DNA from: Flavobacteriales bacterium
GTDB lineage: Bacteria > Bacteroidota > Bacteroidia > Flavobacteriales_D > Parvicellaceae
Length of the DNA: 6,090 bases
Direction of reading: 5' to 3'
NCBI GenBank assembly: GCA_027047735.1
Contig: JALTUD010000300.1
Span: 1 to 6,090 of the forward strand
Shown: piece by piece, positions 1 through 4,350 of the stretch
Layout: each line of letters opens with the position of its first letter
How positions within the stretch are numbered: the first letter of the stretch is position 1
Made by a program: the position numbers and the translations under genes
Notes under the pieces: model-generated
What the model was told of the DNA's origin: nothing
What the model saw: the letters and a program-made list of their open reading frames with translations, nothing else
Databases searched by the model: none

Positions 1-34
1 AATTAATTGTATGTAATTAGTAATTAGGTACTTA

Positions 35-46
35 ATGATTAATCAT
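35..46. repeat. Perfect 12-bp AT-rich palindrome upstream of arsR
   Basis: The sequence ATGATTAATCAT is its own reverse complement. It lies about 67 bp upstream of the TTG element of the arsR promoter. It could be a binding site for a dimeric regulator, but palindromes of this length occur by chance in DNA this AT-rich. I see no gene in the first 151 bases. Confidence 0.3.
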
Positions 47-112
47 CTTATTTTAAACTAATCTTATAAAAACTAGTTGACATTAAAAAAATGTTAAATA
101 TAAAAAAATCAC

Positions 113-142
113 TTGCTATTACAAAAATCAATCGTATATTTG
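113..142 (+). promoter_or_regulatory. Bacteroidota-type promoter of arsR
   Basis: TTG at 113-115 and TATATTTG at 135-142 match the known Bacteroidota sigma-A pattern (TTG about 17-23 nt upstream of TAnnTTTG). The spacer here is 19 nt and the -7 element matches at every fixed position. Transcription should begin roughly 5-8 nt downstream of 142, only a few bases before the ATG at 152, so the arsR transcript would be leaderless or almost so. The -7 element lies exactly between the two arms of a dyad, which suggests that repressor binding blocks polymerase. Confidence 0.7.
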
Positions 143-146
143 CGAT
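131..146. promoter_or_regulatory. Putative ArsR operator 1 (ATCG-N8-CGAT)
   Basis: An inverted repeat ATCG / CGAT with an 8-nt centre, and the centre is the -7 promoter box. The same dyad with the same spacing recurs at 514-529. Over the 18 bp from ATCG through CGATAA the two sites differ at only two positions. Two copies flanking a repressor gene and overlapping its promoter are what an autoregulatory ArsR operator would look like. Binding by this particular protein is inferred. Confidence 0.55.
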
Positions 147-151
147 AAGAA

Positions 152-493
152 ATGAAAAGAAGTTTAGAACATATTGACTATAAGGAAGGAACTGAAGCAT
201 TAGCAAAATATGCCAAAGCATTAGCTCACCCTACTAGAATAGCCATTTTAAGACACTTGGAAAATCAATCATGCTGTTTTACAGGTGATTTGGTAGATGT
301 TTTTCCTTTAGCACAATCCACTATTTCTCAACATCTAAAAGAATTAAAAAACGCAGGATTAATTCAAGGTGAGTTAAAACCACCTAAAATTAAATATTGT
401 ATTAACCAAAAAAATTGGATGGAGGCAAAAATGTTATTTGACGAGTTATTTAGTTTAGATACGAATGTAGTAACAAAAGAAAAAAAGTGTTAG
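152..493 (+). CDS. arsR: ArsR/SmtB-family winged-helix repressor, probably arsenite-responsive
   Basis: This 113-residue protein is a standard ArsR/SmtB-size winged-helix DNA-binding regulator. HPTR at residues 26-29 and the recognition helix region QSTISQHLKELKNAGLI at 55-71 are the family's clearest marks. Proteins of this family repress their own operon and leave DNA when a metalloid or metal binds cysteines. Cysteines here are C41 and C42, at the start of the helix where classical ArsR proteins place their CxC site, plus C83 in the wing region and C113 as the very last residue. This is not the textbook CVC motif, so the exact inducer is uncertain. The arsenic genes downstream make As(III) the best guess, though persulfide-sensing ArsR proteins also exist. 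The ATG at 152 is the only start consistent with the promoter and lies 5 nt after the operator dyad. Confidence 0.88.
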   Translation: MKRSLEHIDYKEGTEALAKYAKALAHPTRIAILRHLENQSCCFTGDLVDVFPLAQSTISQHLKELKNAGLIQGELKPPKIKYCINQKNWMEAKMLFDELFSLDTNVVTKEKKC

Positions 494-501
494 CTTTTTT
501 T
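480..501 (+). terminator. Weak A/T stem-loop at the end of arsR
   Basis: An A-run ending in G (480-487) can pair with C followed by a T-run (494-501) around a 6-nt loop that includes the arsR stop codon. The stem has one G-C pair only, so it is weak. It may attenuate transcription or simply be homopolymer coincidence. Confidence 0.25.
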
Positions 502-513
502 TTATAAAGCAAC

Positions 514-529
514 ATCGTTTATTTACGAT
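514..529. promoter_or_regulatory. Putative ArsR operator 2 (ATCG-N8-CGAT)
   Basis: A second dyad of the form found in the arsR promoter; here the arms extend to ATCGT / ACGAT. It ends 12 nt before the ATG at 542. The central bases (TTTATTTA) are a poor match to TAnnTTTG, and no TTG lies at the expected upstream distance. So this site may bind repressor without being a strong promoter of its own, for example as an auxiliary or roadblock operator. Confidence 0.5.
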
Positions 530-541
530 AAACAAAAATAT

Positions 542-1021
542 ATGACAACAGGACTGTTTATAACCCAACTAAAAGACAACCCAAGCAAAGCTTTGCTCTT
601 TGAATACAAAGAAGAGCAATATGCGGGAACTAATTACCATTTAACGGAAATCAAAAAAGTACATTTTGATACCGTTGATTGTGGCGGAAACCCTAACGAA
701 TGGAATGAAACGCACATTCAAATATGGGAAAACCCTAATGAAAGAGACAAAACAGAATACATGACAACCGATAAAATACTATCAATTTTTCAAAAAGTGG
801 ATAGCATAAAATTATTGGATTACGATACAGAATTAAAAGTAGAGTATGGAAATGAAAACTTTCATACCGCAGTAATGAAAATTAAAAACATTGTAGAAAA
901 AGGCAATCAACTAATTGTGAGGCTTTTTGAAGAAAAAACACTTTGCAAAGCCCCGTCAGAATTACCGGAAGGACAAAATAAAACATCCGCTTGTTGCAGT
1001 TCAACAAAAGGGTGTTGTTAA
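542..1021 (+). CDS. DUF6428 family protein with cysteine-rich C-terminal tail
   Basis: A 159-residue soluble protein without signal peptide or membrane segments. I recognise it as the DUF6428 family, small proteins of unknown function common in Bacteroidota arsenic operons. The stretch FDTVDCGGNPNEWNETHIQIW (residues 42-62, here with C47) is the part I associate with the family. The body is followed by a short linker and a tail with two vicinal cysteine pairs, C151-C152 and C158-C159, the last pair ending the protein; C135 is also present. Closely spaced thiols of this kind could bind As(III) or donate it to a partner, but that is inference. The gene begins 48 bp after arsR and is followed 21 bp later by a thioredoxin gene, consistent with one operon. 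The family call is from memory. Confidence 0.75.
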   Translation: MTTGLFITQLKDNPSKALLFEYKEEQYAGTNYHLTEIKKVHFDTVDCGGNPNEWNETHIQIWENPNERDKTEYMTTDKILSIFQKVDSIKLLDYDTELKVEYGNENFHTAVMKIKNIVEKGNQLIVRLFEEKTLCKAPSELPEGQNKTSACCSSTKGCC

Positions 1022-1042
1022 TCAATATAAAAAACAAATAAA

Positions 1043-1279
1043 ATGAGCAAAACAATCAAAATTTTAGGAACAGGCTGTCCGAAATGTAAAACAACGACTG
1101 CCTTAATCGAAGAAGTTGTAAAAGAAAACAACATTGATGCAGAAATCATAAAAGTCGAAGACATTATGGAAATTATGCAATACAATGTACTTTCAACACC
1201 GGCTGTAGTCGTCGATGAAGAAATAAAAGTAAAAGGAAGAGTACCGTCAAAAACAGAAATCTTAGAATATTTAAAATAA
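1043..1279 (+). CDS. Small thioredoxin/glutaredoxin-like protein (CPKC, TM0996/MTH895 type)
   Basis: This 78-residue cytosolic protein has a compact thioredoxin fold. A beta strand (KTIKILG) leads into the redox motif CPKC at residues 12-15, and the cis-proline needed beside the active site is P53 in the segment LSTPAVVVDE. The length and layout match the TM0996/MTH895 group, often annotated as redox-active disulfide protein 2. It would shuttle electrons by thiol-disulfide exchange. In this setting it is a reasonable reductant for the arsenate reductase encoded about 800 bp downstream, whose cysteine pattern calls for thioredoxin. It lies 21 bp after the DUF6428 gene and 6 bp before the rhodanese gene, so it is very likely cotranscribed. 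The ATG start is preceded by an A-rich stretch, as usual in this phylum. Confidence 0.85.
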   Translation: MSKTIKILGTGCPKCKTTTALIEEVVKENNIDAEIIKVEDIMEIMQYNVLSTPAVVVDEEIKVKGRVPSKTEILEYLK

Positions 1280-1285
1280 AACACC

Positions 1286-1660
1286 ATGAAAGAAGCAAAA
1301 CAAATTTGTCCGACAACTACCAAAGGAAAAGTTGCCGAAGGAGCATTAATCGTAGATGTACGAAGAAAATCAGAAGTTGAAGATGTAACCTTCGATGTAC
1401 CGAATTACATCAATATTCCCCTACAAGAATTAGAGGAGCGTATGAATGAAATACCGAAAGACAAAGAAGTCGTTTTTGTTTGTCGTAGCGGAGAACGAAG
1501 CCTTAGAGCCACCTATTATATGATGAATCACGGGTACGAAAACGTCTATAATATGCGTGACGGAATCATCAAATGGGCAAGCAAAGGATTCCCAACCAAA
1601 GGAAATGTAGAAGGCTTACTCAATAACTCATGCGACTGTTCTCAACCGGATTGTTGTTAG
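1286..1660 (+). CDS. Single-domain rhodanese with cysteine-rich C-terminal tail
   Basis: A 124-residue cytosolic rhodanese-like protein. The N-terminal half carries the family's LIVDVR strand (residues 21-26) and the NIPLQEL segment (43-49). The active-site loop is CRSGERS at 66-72, with C66 as the sulfur-carrying nucleophile. A six-residue loop after the cysteine is typical of sulfurtransferases, whereas Cdc25-type arsenate reductase and phosphatase relatives have seven. The protein would therefore carry persulfide sulfur rather than act as an Acr2-type arsenate reductase. Beyond the domain is a short tail with C116, C118, C123 and C124, ending in a Cys-Cys pair like that of the DUF6428 protein two genes upstream. 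It starts 6 bp after the thioredoxin gene and is followed by a terminator-like hairpin, so it probably closes this operon. Confidence 0.87.
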   Translation: MKEAKQICPTTTKGKVAEGALIVDVRRKSEVEDVTFDVPNYINIPLQELEERMNEIPKDKEVVFVCRSGERSLRATYYMMNHGYENVYNMRDGIIKWASKGFPTKGNVEGLLNNSCDCSQPDCC

Positions 1661-1701
1661 TATAACGTTAAGAATAATTAGGGCGTTCCCATTACAGCAT
1701 A

Positions 1702-1735
1702 AAAAATTGATGTAGTTCTCACTACATCAATTTTT
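1702..1735. terminator. Perfect 15-bp hairpin, likely rho-independent terminator
   Basis: The left arm at 1702-1716 pairs completely with 1721-1735 around the loop TCTC. The arms begin with five As and end with five Ts, so the structure can end transcription in either direction. It lies about 40 bp after the rhodanese stop codon and separates the left operon from arsC. It is nested inside element A, so it could equally be a structural arm of that element. Confidence 0.65.
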
Positions 1736-1768
1736 AACGCCGTAATGGTCGGGCTATCACTACTCACT

Positions 1769-1800
1769 CTTTTTGCCCTCAAAAGGAGGAGGGCAAAAAG
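1769..1800. repeat. 12-bp hairpin with AGGAGG in its loop and 3' arm
   Basis: The arm CTTTTTGCCCTC (1769-1780) pairs perfectly with GAGGGCAAAAAG (1789-1800) around an 8-nt loop. The loop and right arm contain AGGAGG, a Shine-Dalgarno-like word. No start codon or reading frame follows at a useful distance, so it is probably not a ribosome binding site. I read it as the second arm of element A. Confidence 0.55.
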
Positions 1801-1819
1801 GAGTTCAAACACGCCGTTC

Positions 1820-1980
1820 TATCCCTAACGCAATTGAGGTAAGTGCAAAGAAAATGGAATTTAGTATGCTTAGACGATGAATATTTTCTTTGCATAGCCC
1901 AAGCTATGGAAATAAAATATGAAGAAGTATAAGGATACTAAAAACATTTTATTGCACTTAGATTAACTGTGTTAGGGATA
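1820..1980. repeat. 161-bp element B with 29-bp imperfect terminal inverted repeats
   Basis: The ends TATCCCTAAC (1820-1829) and GTTAGGGATA (1971-1980) are perfect inverted repeats. Pairing continues inward to 1848/1952, with 24 Watson-Crick pairs, two G-T pairs and three mismatches over 29 positions. Inside are TGCAAAGAAAAT / ATTTTCTTTGCA (1844-1855 and 1883-1894), CATAGC / GCTATG (1893-1908), and AATAAAAT / ATTTTATT (1911-1918 and 1946-1953), which encloses AGTAT / ATACT (1926-1939). The whole could fold as a three-armed cloverleaf. It has no ORF of useful length; the longest I saw is about 15 codons from 1919. It is either a non-autonomous mobile repeat or a structured RNA. I see no clear target-site duplication. 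Confidence 0.6.
1821..1883. repeat. Degenerate direct repeat, copy 1 (period 162 bp)
   Basis: This stretch begins ATCCCTAACGC and ends CTTAGACGATGAATA. The same two anchor words recur at 1983-2045 with identical internal spacing, both offset by 162 bp. Counting base by base without gaps, 47 of 63 positions agree. This copy forms the left part of element B. Confidence 0.6.
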
Positions 1981-1991
1981 CAATCCCTAAC
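1971..1991. repeat. 9-bp palindrome at the element B boundary
   Basis: GTTAGGGAT (1971-1979) pairs perfectly with ATCCCTAAC (1983-1991) around the loop ACA. It forms where the right end of element B abuts the second direct repeat copy, so it may result from head-to-tail joining of units rather than having its own function. Confidence 0.55.
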
Positions 1992-2045
1992 GCGAGTGAA
2001 ATTAGCGGATATAAAGTGAATTTTTGGTTTCTTAGACGATGAATA
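1983..2045. repeat. Degenerate direct repeat, copy 2, just before arsC
   Basis: The second copy of the 162-bp-period repeat ends with the perfect 15-bp word CTTAGACGATGAATA at 2031-2045 (first copy 1869-1883). It ends 33 bp before the arsC start codon, so any promoter for arsC must lie inside or next to it. The best promoter-like word is AATTTTTG at 2019-2026, one base off TAnnTTTG and lacking a good upstream TTG. I do not call it a promoter. Confidence 0.58.
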
Positions 2046-2078
2046 AAATTTTACCTAAACACAACCGTACAAAACAAA

Positions 2079-2513
2079 ATGAAAATACTAATATTATGCA
2101 CCGGTAATTCCTGTAGAAGTCAAATGGCAGAAGGATTTTTGAAAGAATTTGACGACACGTTAGAAGTCCATTCAGCAGGAACACAACCGGCAGAACAGGT
2201 TCACCCCAAAGCCCTCGAAGTAATGAAGGAAGTAGGAATAAACCTGCAAGATAACTATCCGAAATCCGTAAACGACTTTATCAACGATGAATTTGATTAC
2301 GTCATAACCGTTTGCGGAGGAGCAAAAGAAAGTTGCCCCACCTTTACGGGAGAAGTGAAAAACCGCTTACATATAGGATTTGACGACCCTGCCGAAGCAA
2401 CAGGAACAGAAGAAGAAATAACAAACGAATTTAGAAGAGTTCGCAAAGAAATTCTAAACGATTTTTTTGCCTTTTATACCACACAAATAAAGAAACAAAC
2501 AAATGAAAAATAA
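2079..2513 (+). CDS. arsC: Arsenate reductase, thioredoxin-coupled (LMW-PTP fold)
   Basis: This 144-residue cytosolic enzyme has the low-molecular-weight tyrosine phosphatase fold and reduces arsenate to arsenite. The P-loop CTGNSCRS (residues 7-14) gives the CX5R signature with nucleophile C7 and R13. The general-acid loop is FDDP at 101-104. Plain phosphatases lack the redox pair, which here is C79 and C86 in VCGGAKESC, seven residues apart as in the staphylococcal pI258-type ArsC (C82/C89 there). The mechanism passes the disulfide from C7 through C79 to C86, and thioredoxin then reduces it. The last 11 bp overlap the start of the next gene in another frame, implying translational coupling. 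The gene follows 418 bp of repeats, and whether it has its own promoter or is read through from the left operon cannot be settled here. Confidence 0.93.
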   Translation: MKILILCTGNSCRSQMAEGFLKEFDDTLEVHSAGTQPAEQVHPKALEVMKEVGINLQDNYPKSVNDFINDEFDYVITVCGGAKESCPTFTGEVKNRLHIGFDDPAEATGTEEEITNEFRRVRKEILNDFFAFYTTQIKKQTNEK

Positions 2514-2859
2514 ATATCTATTATTAACCGTATTTTCTCTATTATTTTCATTGAGTTTTTGGGCTCAAGAAAAAGCAGAACCAAAGGTAACTTTCATTGA
2601 ATTAGGATCAGTGAAATGTAAACCCTGCCAACGAATGCAAAAAGTCATTAAGAAAGTAGAAGAAAAATACCCGACACAAGTAAAAACCATCTTTTACGAT
2701 GTTTGGACACCGGAAGGCAAAAAAGCCTCAGAAAATTTTGAATTTGATTTAATTCCTACTCAAATATTTTTAGACGAAAACGGAAAAGAGTACTATCGAC
2801 ACGAAGGGTATTTTGAATTTGAAGAATTGGAAAAAGTACTTCTACAAAAAATAAAATAA
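2503..2859 (+). CDS. Exported thioredoxin-fold protein (CKPC)
   Basis: A 118-residue thioredoxin-like protein. Residues 1-21 form a signal peptide: a lysine-rich start, a hydrophobic run (LLLTVFSLLFSLSFW), then AQ as a likely cleavage point. The mature protein should therefore work in the periplasm. The redox motif is CKPC at 39-42 and the cis-proline is P85 in LIPTQIF. YDVWTP and the PTQIFLDENGKE segment are typical of thioredoxin_2-like periplasmic proteins. Its start overlaps arsC by 11 bp and it is followed 3 bp later by the permease gene. This location makes it unlikely to recycle cytosolic ArsC. It may instead keep the cysteines of the permease, or an exported substrate, reduced. That role is inference. 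Confidence 0.85.
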   Translation: MKNKYLLLTVFSLLFSLSFWAQEKAEPKVTFIELGSVKCKPCQRMQKVIKKVEEKYPTQVKTIFYDVWTPEGKKASENFEFDLIPTQIFLDENGKEYYRHEGYFEFEELEKVLLQKIK

Positions 2860-2862
2860 ACG

Positions 2863-3840
2863 ATGTTTGATTGGATACAAAATATTGCAGACACAATTGT
2901 TTACGATTGGTTACACTTAGAAAAAGGAGCTCATTTAGCCGAAGCTTTGGATTTCTTTATCTATGACACCACAAAGATATTAATACTGCTTTTCATTGTG
3001 ATATTTGCGATGGGAATTGTAAACAGTTACTTTCCCATAGATAAAGTTAGAAACTATCTATCAAGAAATAAACTGTACGGGTTTGAATACCTGATGGCAA
3101 GTTTATTTGGGGTTGTAACTCCCTTTTGTTCATGCTCTTCCGTCCCTTTATTTATAGGTTTTGTTAAAGGTGGTATTCCGCTTGGTGTTACCTTTGCTTT
3201 CTTGGTTACCTCTCCTTTGGTAAATGAGGTTGCCATCGGTTTATTCATTGGTCTCTTTGGTATGAAAATGACAGCTATATACGTTGCCAGCGGAGTATTA
3301 CTAGGGACAATATCAGGAATAATATTGCAAAAATTAAAATTGGAACGTTACTTAACCCCTTGGGTAAAACAAGTATTGGAAAGTGCACAGAGAGAACAAG
3401 ATACCTTTGTAGCTGAAAAACAAACTTTCAAACAACGTTTGCCGATTATTTGGGATGAAGTAGTCAAAATTTTAAAAGGTGTAATACCTTACGTTATTGT
3501 AGGTATTGCCATAGGAGGCTTGATGCACGGATATATTCCGGAAGGATTTTTTGAAAAATATATGAGCAAAGACAATCCTTTTGCCGTACCGATAGCAACT
3601 ATTTTAGCCGTCCCAATGTATTCCAATGCTTCAGGAATTTTACCTGTTGTTCAAGTACTTGTAGCTAAAGGAGTTCCCATAGGAACAGCTATAGCCTTTA
3701 TGATGGGGGTAGTTGGCTTATCATTACCGGAGGCAATGTTATTAAAGAAAGTAATGACCTTTAAATTAATAGGAATATTCTTCGGAGTAGTAACACTTTG
3801 TATCATCATTTCGGGATATGTGTTTAATATGATATTGTAA
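2863..3840 (+). CDS. COG0701/ArsP-type permease (organoarsenical or arsenite efflux candidate)
   Basis: A 325-residue inner-membrane protein with about eight hydrophobic segments in two halves, separated by a polar loop at roughly residues 157-195. The first half carries the family signature TPFCSCSSVPLF at 86-97, with C89 and C91, and TSPLVNE at 116-122. The second half has the related VPMYSNASGILPV at 250-262. These mark the ArsP/UPF0718 permease family (Pfam ArsP_1). Characterised ArsP proteins export trivalent organoarsenicals, and other members sit in sulfur or metal settings. As the only transporter visible beside arsC, it is the obvious exit route for arsenic, although inorganic As(III) transport is not established for the family. 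All seven glycine codons between residues 99 and 133 are GGT, while flanking parts mostly use GGA or GGG. I leave the symbol blank because the substrate is uncertain. Confidence 0.87.
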   Translation: MFDWIQNIADTIVYDWLHLEKGAHLAEALDFFIYDTTKILILLFIVIFAMGIVNSYFPIDKVRNYLSRNKLYGFEYLMASLFGVVTPFCSCSSVPLFIGFVKGGIPLGVTFAFLVTSPLVNEVAIGLFIGLFGMKMTAIYVASGVLLGTISGIILQKLKLERYLTPWVKQVLESAQREQDTFVAEKQTFKQRLPIIWDEVVKILKGVIPYVIVGIAIGGLMHGYIPEGFFEKYMSKDNPFAVPIATILAVPMYSNASGILPVVQVLVAKGVPIGTAIAFMMGVVGLSLPEAMLLKKVMTFKLIGIFFGVVTLCIIISGYVFNMIL

Positions 3841-3898
3841 ATTTAAGTTTAGCAGATTGCCATAGAGGTAAAACAATCAATAATATAAAAATTAAAAT
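3841..3898. other. 58-bp spacer between permease and OsmC genes
   Basis: This gap contains no clear hairpin terminator. TAAGTTTA at 3844-3851 is one base from the Bacteroidota -7 consensus, but no TTG stands at the required upstream distance, so I do not call a promoter. Codon preference is GGT-rich in the genes after this point. Confidence 0.3.
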
Positions 3899-4345
3899 AT
3901 GGAAAGTAAACGTGAAGTAAATGTAACAGTACATGCTACAAGTGAATCTGAAACACGAATGAAATTGAAATCAGGAAAGTTTGAAATGATAATAGATGAG
4001 CCTCAACCTTTGGGAGGAACAGATTTAGGGCCTAGTCCTATACAAGTCTTATTGATGGCTTTGGCTGGTTGTTTAAATGTTACAGGTCATGAGGTAGCGA
4101 AGCAAAAAGGCTTGAAATTAAATGGTATGAAAATTAGAATTAAGGGAAAGATGAATCCTTGTACTTTTATTGGTTGTTCTTATGAAGAACGAGCTGGTTT
4201 TCAAAAAGTGATTGTTAATGTTACGCCTAATTTCGAGGGAGCTACACAGGAACAAATTGATGATTGGTTAAAAGAAACAGAAGAAAGATGTCCTGTTACT
4301 GACAACATTGAAAATGCAACTCAAATAAAAATAGAACATTCTTAG
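3899..4345 (+). CDS. OsmC family protein (thiol peroxidase-like)
   Basis: A 148-residue cytosolic OsmC/Ohr-fold protein. The family core is visible as GGTDLGPSPIQVLLMALAGC (residues 39-58), where C58 on the central helix is the peroxidatic position, and EERCPVTDNI (128-137), where C131 is its partner. Such proteins reduce organic hydroperoxides, and some relatives act on sulfane sulfur or are of unknown use. Two further cysteines, C88 and C93, lie close together in NPCTFIGCSYEE and are not part of the usual catalytic pair. The gene starts 58 bp after the permease and is followed 5 bp later by the DUF2490 gene. Codons are more GGT- and GTT-rich than in arsC. Whether it belongs to the arsenic operon or to the following group is open. 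I would not separate OsmC from Ohr-like YhfA proteins on this evidence. Confidence 0.88.
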   Translation: MESKREVNVTVHATSESETRMKLKSGKFEMIIDEPQPLGGTDLGPSPIQVLLMALAGCLNVTGHEVAKQKGLKLNGMKIRIKGKMNPCTFIGCSYEERAGFQKVIVNVTPNFEGATQEQIDDWLKETEERCPVTDNIENATQIKIEHS

Positions 4346-4350
4346 ATATA

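Larger units (their letters stand above)
1678..1829. repeat. Structured intergenic element A, TTAGGG...CCCTAA ends
   Basis: The segment opens with TTAGGGCGTTCCC and closes with ATCCCTAAC, so its ends (1678-1683 and 1823-1828) are inverted repeats. Inside are CCATTAC / GTAATGG (1689-1695 and 1742-1748), a 15-bp hairpin and a 12-bp hairpin. The anchor words (GGGCGTT, TCGGGCT, CCCTAACGC) resemble a dispersed intergenic element I recall from many Bacteroidota genomes. That recollection is not verified here. No protein-coding signal is visible in it. Confidence 0.5.

Noticed and set aside
77..104. TTGACA, 16-bp spacer, TATAAA: an E. coli-like sigma-70 promoter
   Set aside because: Bacteroidota primary sigma factors use TTG/TAnnTTTG, and a full match of that type lies closer to arsR. 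The E. coli-like pair is expected by chance in such AT-rich DNA.
1018..1323. Reverse-strand ORF of 101 codons opposite the thioredoxin gene
   Set aside because: It is the antisense shadow of a clear thioredoxin gene and has low-complexity hydrophobic and serine/threonine-rich content with no family motif.
1286..1660. Cdc25/Acr2-type arsenate reductase function for the rhodanese-like protein
   Set aside because: The active-site loop CRSGERS has the six-residue sulfurtransferase length, and a dedicated arsC is present.
1783..1790. AGGAGG as a ribosome binding site
   Set aside because: It lies in a hairpin loop and arm, no start codon with an extended frame follows at suitable distance, and genes in this window do not use Shine-Dalgarno sites.
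1919..1966. Small ORF of 15 codons starting at an ATG within element B
   Set aside because: Too short, no supporting context, and it lies entirely in paired arms of the inverted-repeat structure.
1820..1980. Integron attC site bounded by CCCTAAC and GTTAGGG
   Set aside because: The ends resemble attC core sites, but the RYYYAAC/GTTRRRY pattern fails at its outer base, the element exceeds usual attC length, and no integrase or cassette structure is present.
1661..2078. CRISPR array from the repeated words in the gap
   Set aside because: Only two degenerate copies with a 162-bp period exist, with no short identical repeats or uniform spacers, and no cas gene nearby.
3054..3248. Reverse-strand ORF of 64 codons inside the permease gene
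   Set aside because: Antisense to the most conserved part of the permease, with no recognisable domain and no promoter.
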